The notes below the pieces were generated by a model that saw only the letters and a list, made by a program, of their open reading frames with translations, did not search any database and was not told the DNA's origin. A stretch of 64,000 bases of DNA from Paramecium octaurelia (Eukaryota; Ciliophora; Oligohymenophorea; Peniculida; Parameciidae), in assembly GCA_905182995.1 (NCBI GenBank), contig CAJJDP010000027.1, forward strand, positions 65,803 to 129,802, given 5' to 3'. Below, in pieces: positions 14,040 through 26,975 of the stretch. Every line of letters begins with the position of its first letter. Within the stretch, counting starts at the first letter, position 1. Made by a program: the position numbers and the translations under genes.

Positions 14040-14079
14040 TTATATATATGTTTCTAATTTACTTTTTAATCATAATATT

Positions 14080-15819
14080 ATGGAAGAAATTAATACTCAG
14101 AAAATAGAAGATTCTCCAGCTCCCTCTAGATGTTACCTTTGGAATAACGATAAGTGCTAGGTTGGAATCCCAATTGACAATTAAAGATAACCCGAGGAGG
14201 ATATTGAATTGCAAATCATTTTCACTAAAATGAATTCAACAATTGATGAAACTCCATTTCACGAAACCAAATGCTAAAAACAAAAATAGGACTTGTCTTA
14301 CAAGGCTGAGTTCAATATGAAACACTTTGCTTAATATTATACGTATCAGTTGGTATTTAAATTAACTATTTAGTTATTTTATATCTTTGGTCCCTTCACA
14401 TGCCTTTTTTTCTTTAATAAACCAATGCTCATGTATAATTTAGGGTTTTGGTCTTGTAGATAAGATGTTGTATTTCACTACTTACAATGGGGAGGACATA
14501 TTTTTTCACTTGTTATGTACTTTTATTTTGAACTAATCTCATCTCTAGAAATGGGGTTACTTTGGTTTTCTTTGTTAACACGTTCTATAATAATAGCAGC
14601 AAAATTCTCTACTTTGAATGAGGATAGAATTTAACTATATGAATAATCTCGTTTATCAGAAAAAACTATCAAATTCGACACAGTCTTATTTGATTGGGCA
14701 GCTTAAACAAAAAAGTTGAAGTATTTAGAAATAGCAAGAAGTGCTAAGAGACATGATTTTGATACACAGTTTTTTTACTTCGACTTCATCGTTGAGCCTA
14801 TGTAGGAAACTTAAAAAGCACTTGCTCAAGAATAGAATATAGAAATTGACGAAGCGAAGAATGGAAAATATAGTGGAATCAATTTGATTTCTTATTTCAT
14901 AGAATCTTTTTAATAGTTGAATACTAGAAAATACATTCTTATGACATCACTATTAATAGGTCTAATCATAGTAGCAACACCAAAGGCTATTTATTGTTAC
15001 AACCACTTTTATTCGCCGTTGGAAGTATTTCTTAATGTTGTTTGTGGTATATTTTAAACAATCTAATTTAATTGCATTTTTATGTATTTATTAATTGCAC
15101 TTGATGATATGAAAAGAAAAATATTCCTTTTAGATCAAGTGTTTTATTTAATCAGCACAAAAAGAGTCAAATGTTGTGAATTTAAATTAGCTCCAACTAT
15201 TGATATTAATTGTCCCAGAACTATTGAAGCTTGGAGTATGCTGAGATCCATCACTTTTGATTACGGTGCTTCCTATCACATAAGAAATTAAGTGTATTTT
15301 ACTATTTTAATACTATTTTGCATTGTCAGCATAATTTTTGTACTTCAGATAATTTTAGATTATTTTATAATTGATTATTACTATTTGATTACTCTAGGTA
15401 TTATATTCTGCATATACTTTATTTTCGTTTCTTGCTATTTAATGAGTGCAGCTAAAATTAATGAATATTTCGAAGAGTTTAAGACTCAAATTGAAAATTT
15501 AAAATTTATTTGCTAAGATGTTAAAAGAATGAAATAGTATTATTTTGAAGACTGCCTATCAGAACCATAAAACTTTATTCATAAATCCTTTGTTAATCAT
15601 TTAAAATAATAGCATGGAAAAGATACCCTAGTTATCTATTAGAGGATAGATTGCTTAATTGAATCTTTAGAAAATGCATAGAAACATATAGAATATGATT
15701 GTAGAAACTACCCATTAAGATTATATGGGATAAAAATTAGTTTTGAGATTCTTCAAAACTTTGTAGTAGGCTTATTCACTGTCATAAGCTTTGTGATTTA
15801 ACAGAGATTTTCATCTTGA
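14080..15819 (+). CDS. multipass membrane protein, ciliate-type, 579 aa
   Basis: One intron-less frame. It has a hydrophilic N-terminus, then several strongly hydrophobic segments: near residues 95-120, 145-200, 285-310 and 325-350, plus a pair encoded at 15290-15450 (for example TILILFCIVSIIFVLQIILD), and a final one before the stop. A motif IEAWSMLRSITFDYG...R precedes the last hydrophobic block. Aromatic/charged loops are frequent. I think it belongs to a ciliate-expanded membrane family but cannot name a function; channel or transporter are both possible. Confidence 0.7.
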
Positions 15820-16479
15820 TTAATTAATTTATACAATTATCATTTATTTCAAATTCTCTATTGAAACAAGATGCAACCATTAATCTAGAGATAAGACCCT
15901 TACCTTTAATAGTCACTTAAAATTTTTTAAATCTGATTATATTTCAACCGTACGCTACTCATTGCTATTTCTGGGATACCTATTTCATAATTGAAATCAT
16001 ATTTTTTATTTATAGGGATATAGACTATTTAAATTGCCTAATAAATAGGAATAGAAATTATCTTCAAAATTTATTTACATTTTGTTAATTTTAAAGATTA
16101 ATAAAAGGAAACAGAAAAATTTAAGTTATACAAACTTTCTCAGAAAAATTGAAAAATTAATTAAGTCATATAAGAATTATCTCTAAAAAATTTTGAAATG
16201 ATATATTTTCAATGGTTACCGTACTATTCCTATTATAAAAAGATAAAATTATAAATAAGAAAATTATGAAATTTTGTGAGATATATTATGAAAACAAAAA
16301 TCAAGGTGCTACTCTATTTAAAGTATCAATATTATATTATACTAAAGAATGGATATTTATAAGAATTTTCTTCTAAATTTTGGTAAACATTTAAATTTAA
16401 CTGAAAAATCAATTTTTTATTAATGCATAAATATATTTTGGCTGAATTCAACAATAAATCATATACAAATACTGGATGA
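15820..16479. other. AT-rich gap with possible gene remnant
   Basis: A 660-bp gap between converging genes. On the plus strand, about 15872-16200 is open in two overlapping frames with Lys/Leu-rich translation. No start, intron set or family makes a convincing gene. With only TGA as stop, such AT-rich open runs arise by chance. Confidence 0.4.
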
Positions 16480-17614
16480 TCACAATTTATTGGAAAGTAT
16501 TTTTTAAACATCTTCTCTTCCTATTAAATTTTAAAGACGCATAACATATTCCTTAAAATCTTCATCAGAAACGGCAGAAAAATATTCGATAGCCTAATTG
16601 AAATAATGCTTACTTATTAATAAGAGTTCATAAGAGAATTCAGAATCTAGGGGGTTAATTCTTGTTCAAGTTATTTTTCGTAATAACTGACTTGGTCAAG
16701 AAGTTTTTAAATTTCAAAGTTTTCAAACTTTTATAATGTTACTTCCTCTTCTTAAATTTTTTTCCCTGAAGATCCAGTTTTATAGAGAAGAATAGAATCC
16801 ATAAATTGATCTATATTTTAAAGGGTTAATGTTTATGATCTAAAATTATCATCAGATTTCCATGTTAATACGGCACTATTATCTATTTTTTCAACTTTTA
16901 CTAAATCTTTTGTAGGCTAAATGCTTTATAGATTCAACACTTTATTTTAGGATTCTAACATCAAAATATGACTATTGCTTAATTATATTATTTTTTAATA
17001 AGATCTTCCATTTATTATTTCTTTGCATTAAAAGAATTCAACATCCTCCAAACCTAGTTATCCTTCATATTCCTAATCTTAATTGTATTTGCCTAAAGAC
17101 AGTAATTGATCTCTGTTATCTTTGTGATGCCTAACTTAATCCTAATTTATAGATGATTCATGGATTTACGAGAAATTTGGGAAACTTTTGAATGATTTCA
17201 TTTAATAAAATAGATGGGCTCCATTATTAGTGTAATACATCTTCGATATAGTCTCTTCCATCAGCTAAAGTTGGTTTAGTTAACTAGTTAAGATATTTTC
17301 ATTTGTACATGACTAAGTACATGAACTTTTGGAAATACAAAAGGGAATTTATTATCAAGATATAAGCAAAATTTAATAGGTTTTCCTTAGTTTAATTAAA
17401 CGACTGGTTGCATTTCAACCTAAATTTTGATAAATGACTACAATGATTTGTAAATTATTAGATAATTGTTTCAAGGTTATTTTGAATTCTTTCTTATCCA
17501 GAATTTCTAACTATTTCAATTCTAGGCATATGATTAAGCAATACCCTTCCGAATTCGTTTTATTTAGATTTCATTTTTGAAAATATTCACAATTTAGTTA
17601 TCTAGATTGTCCAT
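16480..17614 (-). CDS. predicted E2/UEV-like N-terminus plus PH-like middle, 345 aa
   Basis: Four introns (23, 34, 20 and 20 nt) give one frame from the ATG at 17614 to TGA at 16480. Residues about 60-85 carry the pattern FCLYLDNKFPFVFPKVHVLS, which resembles the Y-P...P-P-x-v core of ubiquitin-conjugating (E2/UEV) folds. The catalytic Cys region is not seen, so it is probably an inactive variant. A middle stretch (ILMLESQNKVLNLQS...KVEKID.SAVLTWK) looks like a PH-type beta domain. The C-terminal third is acidic coiled coil. The combination recalls ESCRT-type adaptors, but this is inference from pattern only. Confidence 0.5.
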
Positions 17615-18437
17615 TATTAAATAAATAAATAATATAATTAAGAAGTAATCATTTTAAATGAAAAGTTGAAAGTTCTCTAATTTCAGATTTGATTCTTTAG
17701 CGATAAATTCTAATTCTCATTAATTGTGTATTAAAACTCCACATAGCTATTTATTCAAAGAATATTTTTTTAAATTAGAAATGCACCTACCTACTCTTTT
17801 TAATCTATTAAATTTTTATCATTTTTTATTAGTAGAATATTGGATTTCTTGGAATATTGGCGATTACAAAAATAAAATAAAATTGGCGGTAATATTTATT
17901 AAGATTTCTATTTCTGAAAACTAATGTAAACAGATCTTTATAATGGTTGAAAACAGCCTAACAAATGATTACATCCGAAGCAGACTTGTTTTCAAATTTT
18001 AAATTAGTTTAGTGAATGTTAAAACTAAATCAAAATTAATATGGATAAATTTGTATAATAATATTTTCTTAGAATATATTTCTAACCTTATTTTGAAAAA
18101 CTATAATAAGTCAAACAAAAAATAGACTCTTTGAGATAAAAAGTTAGCAATGAAACTCCAAAAACAAAAAAAAGGAAGAATTTCAGAGCTTCAGAATTTT
18201 TAAGTAGTGTTTCTTTTAGAATTTATGATTACATACCAAATAAAATCAATAAAATATATTCTAACTATTTCTTCCTTAAGAGTCTACTGTCATAAAGTGG
18301 CTCAATATTTCATTATAATTACTCTAGAAGTCATTCCAAATAAGAAATGAATAAAAATATTCATAATAATATTAGAAATATATGTCCCAAATGCTAATTA
18401 ATATTTGAATTAAAATCTTTTATTTAATAATAAACAA
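17615..18437. other. gap upstream of eL32 with two uncertain small open frames
   Basis: The plus strand is open from about 17670 to 18136 (about 155 codons, no clear ATG). A second ATG-started frame of 66 codons runs 18150-18350 (begins MKLQKQKKGRISELQNF). Neither shows a family. They may be exons of a small gene or chance frames in AT-rich DNA. The eL32 promoter must lie in the last part of this gap. Confidence 0.35.
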
Positions 18438-18873
18438 ATGGTTGTCAAATCACTTGCTCATAAGAGAATTGTGCATAAGAGAACAAAGAGATTTGTTAGA
18501 TTTGAATCAGAGGACTACCCTCATAAATTAAGACCAAGTTGGAGAAGACCAAGAGGTATTGATAATAGAGTCAGAAGAAGATTTAGAGGAAATAGACCTA
18601 TGCCTAAAGCAGGTTATAGAGGTGATAAGAAGACAAGGTATTAAACAATATGCTTATTATAGATATTTGGATTAAACAGGTTTTAGAAAATTGCTCATCA
18701 CCAATGAAAAAGATCTTGAACTATTACTAACAAATAATAGAACATTTGCAGGTGAATTAGCTCACAACCTTTCTGCCAGAAAAAGAGCAACTCTTGTTAG
18801 AAGAGCAGCTGAACTTAATGTTAGATTAACAAATGGAAAAGGTAAAATTAGAGCAGAAGAAAAAAAAGAATGA
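18438..18873 (+). CDS. RPL32: 60S ribosomal protein eL32
   Basis: 136 aa after removing a 25-nt intron at 18638-18662. It matches the eL32 family along its whole length: [17 protein letters not shown], then the hallmark [27 protein letters not shown], and after the intron GFRKLLITN and [11 protein letters not shown]. It is a structural protein of the large ribosomal subunit. The start ATG sits at the usual eL32 N-terminus, and the TGA is at 18871-18873. Basic composition and length are as expected. Confidence 0.97.
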
Positions 18874-19118
18874 TCAATTTAATTGGTTAAACAACTAAAT
18901 CCATCTATATATCTGCATTCATTTGCTATTAAGTTTCTCTAGCCTACTATTTCTTAATCTTTGATAATATTTCTTACAGATTGAATTAAAACATAATTTT
19001 CAAGATAAGAACAATTATTAAGCTATTAAATTATTAGTTGTTTTGAGATTGAAGCTTTCTTTCCTTCTAAATTCGGTTTTTTTTGGTATAATCTTAATTA
19101 TAATTATTTAATATTGAG

Positions 19119-19708
19119 ATGGAAAGTAAGTTAAACTTAATCAAAACTCTACTTAATTCTATAGTCACGAGATGGAAGTTGCTAGAAAAGCTAGATATGA
19201 GTGCAAAAGGAATATTTGAAGATTTAATTAATATGCAAGATTAATTGATGTATATTTTACTATCAAACTAGGGCAATAAAAAAGTAAAAATATGATGATA
19301 ATGTATATTTTGCAGAAATAGATGATTTAGCTTCATTAAAAATATCAATAGAAAAAGAATTGTTACTACTATAATTGTGTAAAAATAACAATGAATACGT
19401 ATACCATAAATGAAAAATTAGTTTGAAATTATTGAAAAAATTTAAGAAACATTTTAAAATTTGAATAAAATCTTATAGGATTAAAAAATTCCAAGCTCAA
19501 AAGCAGGTCAGTTATGCTTAATTTAAGATAGAATGTAAGTTATCAATATATCAAAAGCTAAATTTTAATTAGCCAACTAAAATAAAACCATAAAATTAGA
19601 TCAACGATCAAGGATCACAATAACTATAGATATGCCTTATTACATTACTTATATAAACCATGTGTTGATGATTTTTCTCCAATCCTTGACATTCTAGTAT
19701 AGTTTTGA
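19119..19708 (+). CDS. AIRIM (C1orf109)-like ribosome maturation factor
   Basis: Three introns (19250-19271, 19399-19421, 19535-19557) give a 173-aa, mostly helical protein. The pattern RWKLLEKLDMSAKGIFEDL...QLMAIK, then FAEIDDLASLKISIEKEL, an I-x2-I helix, and RYALLHYLYKPCVDDFSPI near the C-terminus follows the order of segments in human AIRIM as I remember it. AIRIM works with the AFG2 ATPases to recycle pre-60S ribosome factors. The exon structure is well supported because each splice restores a coding-like frame; the family call is tentative. Confidence 0.55.
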
Positions 19709-20349
19709 AATTAAATTAGAAATATTAATAAATCACATCTTAATTTTTTACTATTTTTAATTAATTTAATATAAGTCTCTCTTTAGATATGTTATTTGTA
19801 GATAAAATATGGAATATTCCAAATCATGCTCGATAAGTAATTTATTATTAAAACTTTAAAGAGCAATTTATATCATCGGACACTCATCAAATTAACTAGT
19901 AATATTATTATATTAATGCCATTATGTTATATATAAATTTATAAGATATTCAAATAATCTTATCTAAAATTTTTATTAAGAGAATGCAAAAAAATATTCT
20001 AAGTAGTGGCTTTATCACATTAACCAAATTTTTTTCGATACCATTTGTAACTTAATCAACTAAATTATTTTGGAAGAATTCATGATATTGGAATTTCGCT
20101 TTAATCCTTCAAATTAAAATTAAGTTACAAATATCATTTTTATAAGTATTTTTTACAGATTTTAATTTTTCTTTACTATTTGATTTGGTTATTTAAAGAT
20201 GACATCTTAATAGCAATCATGTGAACCAAATGCATCACCAAACTTATATTCTTTAGCTAGAAAAATAAATAAATATAATTTAAAATTTGTTTAAAATTAA
20301 AAATTTATATTGTTAAAACAAAAAAGACTTAATTAAAACTAAATATGAA
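19709..20349. other. AT-rich gap, no gene seen
   Basis: This 641-bp gap lies between converging genes. A plus-strand frame runs on open past the AIRIM-like stop, but its translation is low-complexity Ile/Asn/Tyr and looks non-coding. Confidence 0.4.
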
Positions 20350-20741
20350 TCAAATTTAAAAACTTTGTTCAATATATGTTTTTGATTCCGATTCAATTAT
20401 TGGGTGTTTTAATTTACTGTGGAGATTTAAGGATGCCTCTGACCCATATGATTTTTCACACTAAGAACATTTATATATTTTAGAAATTTCATTTGCTTTT
20501 CTTCTCTATTTCTTTTAAGGTTGAATTAATTGTTGTTCCAATGAACTATTTTGATCTTTGAAATTCTGAATTTTTTATTGTAAGACTTAATTAAATAAAA
20601 ATATTTTTCTTGATTCTAAAAGATAATTCACCTTTTTATCGTAGCTAGGGCATTCTATCATAGATACAAAAATATACAAGAGACGGCATTGCCTAATAAA
20701 GAGAAAATTGGATTGGGATTTTGATCGTTCAATTAATTCAT
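20350..20741 (-). CDS. small C2H2 zinc-finger protein
   Basis: 122 aa with one 23-nt intron (20655-20677). The C-terminal half carries a single classical C2H2 finger: YKCSQCEKSYGSEASLNLHS followed by KLKH (C-x2-C-x12-H-x4-H). The N-terminal half is Gln/Lys-rich and may be helical. Single-finger proteins of this kind bind nucleic acid or act in RNA/ribosome biogenesis. The start lies 92 bp from the divergent kinase gene, so the two share one promoter region. The exact family is unknown. Confidence 0.65.
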
Positions 20742-20833
20742 ACCCGGAATAAATATTTAAAATTTTAATTTTATTTATGCAATATAAATTAATGAATAGT
20801 GATTAATCAATTTTAGAATACATTTTTTTTTTA

Positions 20834-21863
20834 ATGAGAAAAAATTATATTGTTATTGATGATCGGGAAAGATCTCGTTCTAAAGAGAAACCTGTTAAAC
20901 AAATCTAAGTAATAGATTTAGAGGAATCCTGCTATTCTTTAGACAAAGGTGACATAATAGGAGGAAAGTATAAATATTTGGAGAGGATCAACGAAGGAAC
21001 CTTTGGCAGAGTAATTAAAGTGAGAGACGTTTAATCAAATAACTAGCGGGCATTGAAAGTAAGTCTGATTTTAAAAATAGATCATTAAAAACTCATTTCA
21101 TAATTACGAAAAGGAATACTAAGCAGTATAATTTTTAAATTTATTCCCTAAATTAATTGACCATCCTGGTAGACATCATATAGTAAAAGTATATGATTTT
21201 TTTTATCACAAAAAATGTCAATGCATTCTTATGGAGGCCTTAGGACCCTCTCTATATGAATCCTTAGTAAAAAAAAAATTTACTCAATAATAAATCAAAT
21301 CCATCATTTAGCAGTTGTTAAATGCAATTGACTATATGCATGAACTATAATATCTTCACACCGATATTAAATTAGAAAATATTCTTTTCAAATCCTAATT
21401 CGATGAGGTTAATGTGAAAATAATTGACTTTGGAAATGTTGTATATGGCAGATAGTTCTATAAAGGACTGGTCAATACGGAAGAATATAGAGCACCTGAA
21501 GTAATATTGGGACTTGAATGGAATTCAAAGTAAGATATTTGGTGCCTCGGATGCTTAATGCATGAAATGTATTTCCAAAAAGAACTGTTTGGCAAACTGA
21601 AAAATAACAACCAAAAACATTTATTAATGATTGAGTATTTAAATGGTCCATTCCCATAATGGATGATATAAGATTCTAAATTCTTTTCTAAAGGAAGAGT
21701 AATTTCAGATTAGCAACTTAGACAAGGAATTTCATTTTCTCATCTTTCAGATATAAATATTCACTCTTCATTCATTGAATTATTGAGGTGGATGTTAAAA
21801 ACTGATCCTAAAGAAAGACCTTCTGCCAAGGAATTACTGAGACATAATTTTTTTAAAATATGA
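20834..21863 (+). CDS. CLK/LAMMER-type dual-specificity protein kinase
   Basis: 335 aa, one 22-nt intron (21059-21080). After an RS-containing N-terminus, the kinase domain shows the glycine loop INEGTFGRVIKV, ATP-binding Lys (RALK), catalytic HTDIKLENIL (HTD is the CLK hallmark), DFG (IIDFGN), and NTEEYRAPEVILGLEW, which is very close to the CLK substrate loop. The LAMMER segment is present but altered (KHLLMIEYLNGPFP). CLKs phosphorylate SR splicing proteins. All catalytic residues are present, so it is probably active. Confidence 0.9.
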
Positions 21864-22123
21864 AACTATTTGATTAAAAAAATACTGAATAAATCAATAT
21901 AAATCTAAAATATTCAAATATTCAATAATATAACTGTTACTAGAGGTTTTTTCTTATTTAAAATTATAAAATGTATATCTAACTGAATTTTCATATATTT
22001 GAGAAAAGATAAATTTAGGAGTAATTTCAAATTTATTGATTCATTATAAACAAAAATAAATCAAAGTATCGTTAATCATATGATAAGTTGTTTTATCAAA
22101 AAAATATATAATAAACAATTCAA

Positions 22124-25100
22124 TCATCTTTAATATTTATGTAATTCTTCTTTTAGTTTATCTTCAAGCCATTTTGACCACTAAAAATATTATAAATAAT
22201 ACTTTATGAAAAGGTACACCTTAACTTACAACTTCGGAGTAATATGATTTTAGTTTAACATCGAAAGCATTCTAATGATTTGAATTCATCTGAACTGATT
22301 GAGAGGTCTAACTTAAAATATATAATTACTAAGTGAAAGAACTATTCATATATCAAAGTTTTATTTTAAGATGAAATTGATGAAGATCGAGTAGATGGTT
22401 ATTATACTTTATCTAGTTCAATGCATAATTCATCTATTTTATCTTACATTTTAAGTAATTCATCTTATAGTATTTTTTCAATTTATTTTAATTAAGAACA
22501 AATTGATCTATTTATACAAATAAATATTACTGAAGTTTGTCTTTATCTTAAGTTAAAGAGATTATTTAATTTGATTGACTAAGATTAGTTTGTTTTAATT
22601 TTTCAATTTGGTTAATCAATATCTATTCATAAACTTTTTAATTATCATCTTATTATTCGATTTATTATTTTAAAGTTTTAATTTCTTGTACTAATTAAGA
22701 AATGGCCTGTTCTTAACTTTAAATATAAGTATTATTAAGTAACTATTGCAATGTTACATTCTGTTATTCTATTTGTTATTAAAATTGTAAAATGGATTAA
22801 TTTTATTCAGATAAAAGCTATTACTTTTCAGTTAGCGAAAGATTTAATTATAACAATTAATTTTAACTGGATTCTTAAGTATGGGATAATTCAGATTATA
22901 ATTAAAGAACTTGTAGTTCTAAATTGGTAATTGTTTCTTTTTATAAATCTATAAATGAAGTATTTTCTAGTAAATGATTGACCCCTTTTTCTATCTCTAA
23001 TTTAATAATTTCAATTTCTTGTAATTTTTATGCCTCTTTTTCCTTAATTTCCTCTTGAAGGACATGAATCTTTTACTCTAATTCTTAAATAGTCGCTGAT
23101 TATTATTCAATTTATTGATTTTTCTCAACCAAATGATTGACCCCTTTTTCTATCTCTAATTTAATAATTTCAATTTCTTGTAATTTTTATGCCTCTTTTT
23201 CCTTAATTTCCTCTTGAAGGACATGAATCTTTTACTCTAATTCTTAAATAGTCGCTGATTATTATTCAATTTATTGATTTTTCTCAACCAAATGATTGAC
23301 CCCTTTTTCTATCTCTAATTTAATAATTTCAATTTCTTGTAATTTTTATGCCTCTTTTTCCTTAATTTCCTCTTGAAGGACATGAATCTTTTACTCTAAT
23401 TCTTAAATAGTCGCTGATTATTATTCAATTTATTGATTTTTCTCAACCAAATGATTGACCCCTTTTTCTATCTCTAATTTAATAATTTCAATTTCTTGTA
23501 ATTTTTATGCCTCTTTTTCCTTAATTTCCTCTTGAAGGACATGAATCTTTTACTCTAATTCTTAAATAGTCGCTGATTATTATTCAATTTATTGATTTTT
23601 CTCAACCAAATGATTGACCCCTTTTTCTATCTCTAATTTAATAATTTCAATTTCTTGTAATTTTTATGCCTCTTTTTCCTTAATTTCCTCTTGAAGGACA
23701 TGAATCTTTTACTCTAATTCTTAAATAGTCGCTGACTATTATTCAATTTATTGATTTTTCTCGATCAAATGATGCACACCTTTTTCAATCTCTAATTTAA
23801 TAATTTCTATTTCTTTCAATTTTTATGCTTCTTTTTCTTATAGTTCTGATTATAATTAATGAGTTTTCTATTCTAATTCTTTAATAGTCGCTGACTATTA
23901 TTCAATTTATTGATTTTTCTCGACCAAATGATGCACACCTTTTTCAATCTCTAATTTAATAATTTCTATTTCTTTTAATTTTTATACTTCTTTTTCTTAT
24001 AGTTCTGATTATAATTAATGATTTTTCTATTCTAATTCTTTAATAGTCGCTGATTATTATTCGATTTATTGATTTTTCTCGACCAAATGATGCACACCTT
24101 TTTCAATCTCTAATTTAATAATTTCTATTTCTTTTAATTTTTATACTTCTTTTTCTTATAGTTCTGATTATAATTAATGATTTTTCTATTCTAATTCTTT
24201 AATAGTCGCTGATTATTATTCAATTTATTGATTTTTCTCAACCAAATGATGCACACCTTTTTCAATCTCTAATTTAATAATTTCTATTTCTTTTAATTTT
24301 TATACTTCTTTTTCTTATAGTTCTGATTATAATTAATGATTTTTCTATTCTAATTCTTTAATAGTCGCTGATTATTATTCAATTTATTGATTTTTCTCAA
24401 CCAAATGATGCACACCTTTTTCAATCTCTAATTTAATAATTTCTATTTCTTTTAATTTTTATACTTCTTTTTCTTATAGTTCTGATTATAATTAATGATT
24501 TTTCTATTCTAATTCTTTAATAGTCGCTGATTATTATTCAATTTATTGATTTTTCTCAACCAAATGATGCACACCTTTTTCAATCTCTAATTTAATAATT
24601 TCTATTTCTTTTAATTTTTATACTTCTTTTTCTTATAGTTCTGATTATAATTAATGATTTTTCTATTCTAATTCTTTAATAGTCGCTGATTATTATTCAA
24701 TTTATTGATTTTTCTCAACCAAATGATGCACACCTTTTTCAATCTCTAATTTAATAATTTCTATTTCTTTTAATTTTTATACTTCTTTTTCTTATAGTTC
24801 TGATTATAATTAATGATTTTTCTATTCTAATTCTTTAATAGTCGCTGATTATTATTCAATTTATTGATTTTTCTCAACCAAATGATGCACACCTTTTTCA
24901 ATCTCTAAATTAATAATTTCAATTTGTTTTAATTATTATGCCTCCTTTTCTTATAATTCTGTTTATAATTGATCATTTTTTTATTCTAATTATCGAATCA
25001 TTTCAATTTATTTTTTCTTATCAAATTATTCTTTAACCTCATTTATAATTTATCCATCATCTTTTTTTTCACTTATCTCAACCAAACCATTTATTATTTT

Positions 25101-26975
25101 CTCAACCTATGTCTCACTTAAACCGTTTTTTTTTGTATCATTATTATTCTTAAAATTTTCAACACTTATTTGACTTATTCCTTACTCAAAAATGATTTTG
25201 CTTTGAATTAAACTAACTATTCATATTTTAATATTTTACTTTGTTTTTATGAAATCAAATCATATTCCATAAGTTCTAGCTACTTTTCTAATTTTAAAAT
25301 CTCTTCAATATCGTCTTTTATACTAATTAATTTATAATGTTTACTTAATTATTTTTAATTTATATCTTTTAATTATTCATTAATTTTATTGTTTTCTTCT
25401 ATAAGTTCCTCGTTTAAAAAACTATATAAATTTTTGTTATTACTGCAAATCCATATTTTACTTTTACATTTCCATAATCATATCATCGTATTCTTTTTTT
25501 ATTTTCATGAGGTCTTTATCCTTCTCTTATTAAGTTTCCACTTTTCCTAGATTTAATGATAATCGTTTTTTCTAATTAAATTAAAATTTACTAATTAATC
25601 ATTTTCAGAAGTCATTAATTTCATTTTTTATTGGTGTTTATTTTCGATTTCTTACATTCTCGTTTCCAATTACTCTTATTCAGTTTAAAATTTATTTTTT
25701 TCTATAATAGATCTAGGTTTTACCAGATTACAATTCTGTCAATTTTTTTTCCTATTACTTTTACTATAGAGTCATTTTTTTCTCTTTTATCTTGAACACA
25801 TTAATCTCAGACGATAATGCTATTATTTATGCTTCACATTATTTCTTTTCATTCTCAACAATCTGCAATTGATTTGATTATGTTTCAAGTTTACTCTTTA
25901 ATTCAATAACCAATTTTTCAAGCTCCTATTGCTCATCATTTTCCTATTTTAATGTCTTTTTATCAGTTTAATCATCTTCGCTTTCAGAATTTTAAGATTT
26001 AACTGATGCAGCGCATTACTCTTTAAATTATTCAAGATCAAATTAACCAATATAATGACTTTAACTTCTTGAGTGTAAAGTTTCTGATCTTAAAAGAACT
26101 GTATTGCTCTTATTTCTTGTCATATAATTAATAGTTCTTTTTTTTTCCTTTTTTATGGAATCGTGTTAAGCTTATTATTATTCAAAAGGTGTGTATTGCT
26201 GCTTATCATTTTCTTTAATAAAATCTAATTTATATTATAAAAATATACTTTTAATTTCTTAATCCTTTAATTATATTTTATCATCTTAATCCTTTATTTT
26301 AGCTATCAATTTCCCGATTTGAGCATCCTTCTAATGAATTTCATTTTTCTACCGATTAATTTATTCCTCTAAATCTTAATTTTTTTTTCTCATCTAATTA
26401 TTAATTTACTCATTATTTTAGAATGATGTAATGCATTCCTAAAGGTTGGTAAATCATTACTTTCAATTATGCATTCTTTTTTTCAAGTTCATTCTCTATT
26501 TGTTTGTATTTTAATCTTCCATTAGATAACTCATCTTCGATACGTTAAATTTAATCAAAAAGCTTTTCGTTTTGTTCGTTCTAGTTTTAATTTACATTCT
26601 AAAGATATATAAATTATTACTTCTAATTCTTTAATATGAGACAAACATTATTCATACTCTTAATTCATTACCATAATCTTATGTTCATATTACGAGATTT
26701 AATCTTCATTCTCAACTTTCATTGAATTTAATCTAGAGAATAAAATATCTTGTTAAATTGAATATATACTGATCAAGTGTATAACTTCTTTTATCACCTC
26801 TTCCTTTTCTTATATTCCAATCATCAAGATTTAATTAACTACTTTAGTTATATGATATACTGTTATTTCCGTCAAACTTTGGATGGTCTTCTACCGTATT
26901 TAAAAAACTATCAGACTACTCTTCACTAATTTTTAGTATAATCTTGTAAATCTAATCTTCTGTCCATTCCTCCAT
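22124..26975 (-). CDS. long coiled-coil protein with 53-residue tandem repeats
   Basis: The ATG at 26975 opens a multi-exon gene. Introns that restore the frame include 26809-26842 and several of about 22 nt near both ends. It ends at TGA 22124-22126. Nearly the whole product is Gln/Glu/Lys/Leu/Ile coiled coil. The centre (22972 to about 25038) is made of thirteen 53-residue repeats, typified by EKNQQIEQQSATIQELEQK. The final exon encodes WSKWLEDKLKEELHKYQR. It resembles structural rods (cytoskeleton, rootlet, basal body) by composition only. Many Gln residues are encoded by TAA/TAG. Exact exon borders in 25.0-26.8 kb were not all worked out. Confidence 0.7.
22972..25038. repeat. about 13 tandem copies of a 159-bp in-frame repeat
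   Basis: Copies begin at 22972, 23131, 23290, 23449, 23608, 23767, 23926, 24085, 24244, 24403, 24562, 24721 and 24880, exactly 159 bp apart; a diverged copy fades after 25038. There are two subfamilies: five near-identical copies (22972-23766) and seven to eight of a second type (23767-25038). The unit is 53 codons, so it keeps the host gene open. Confidence 0.95.

Noticed and set aside
22972..25038. CRISPR-like or satellite array
   Set aside because: There are no spacers; the repeats are contiguous, in frame, and encode coiled coil within a gene.
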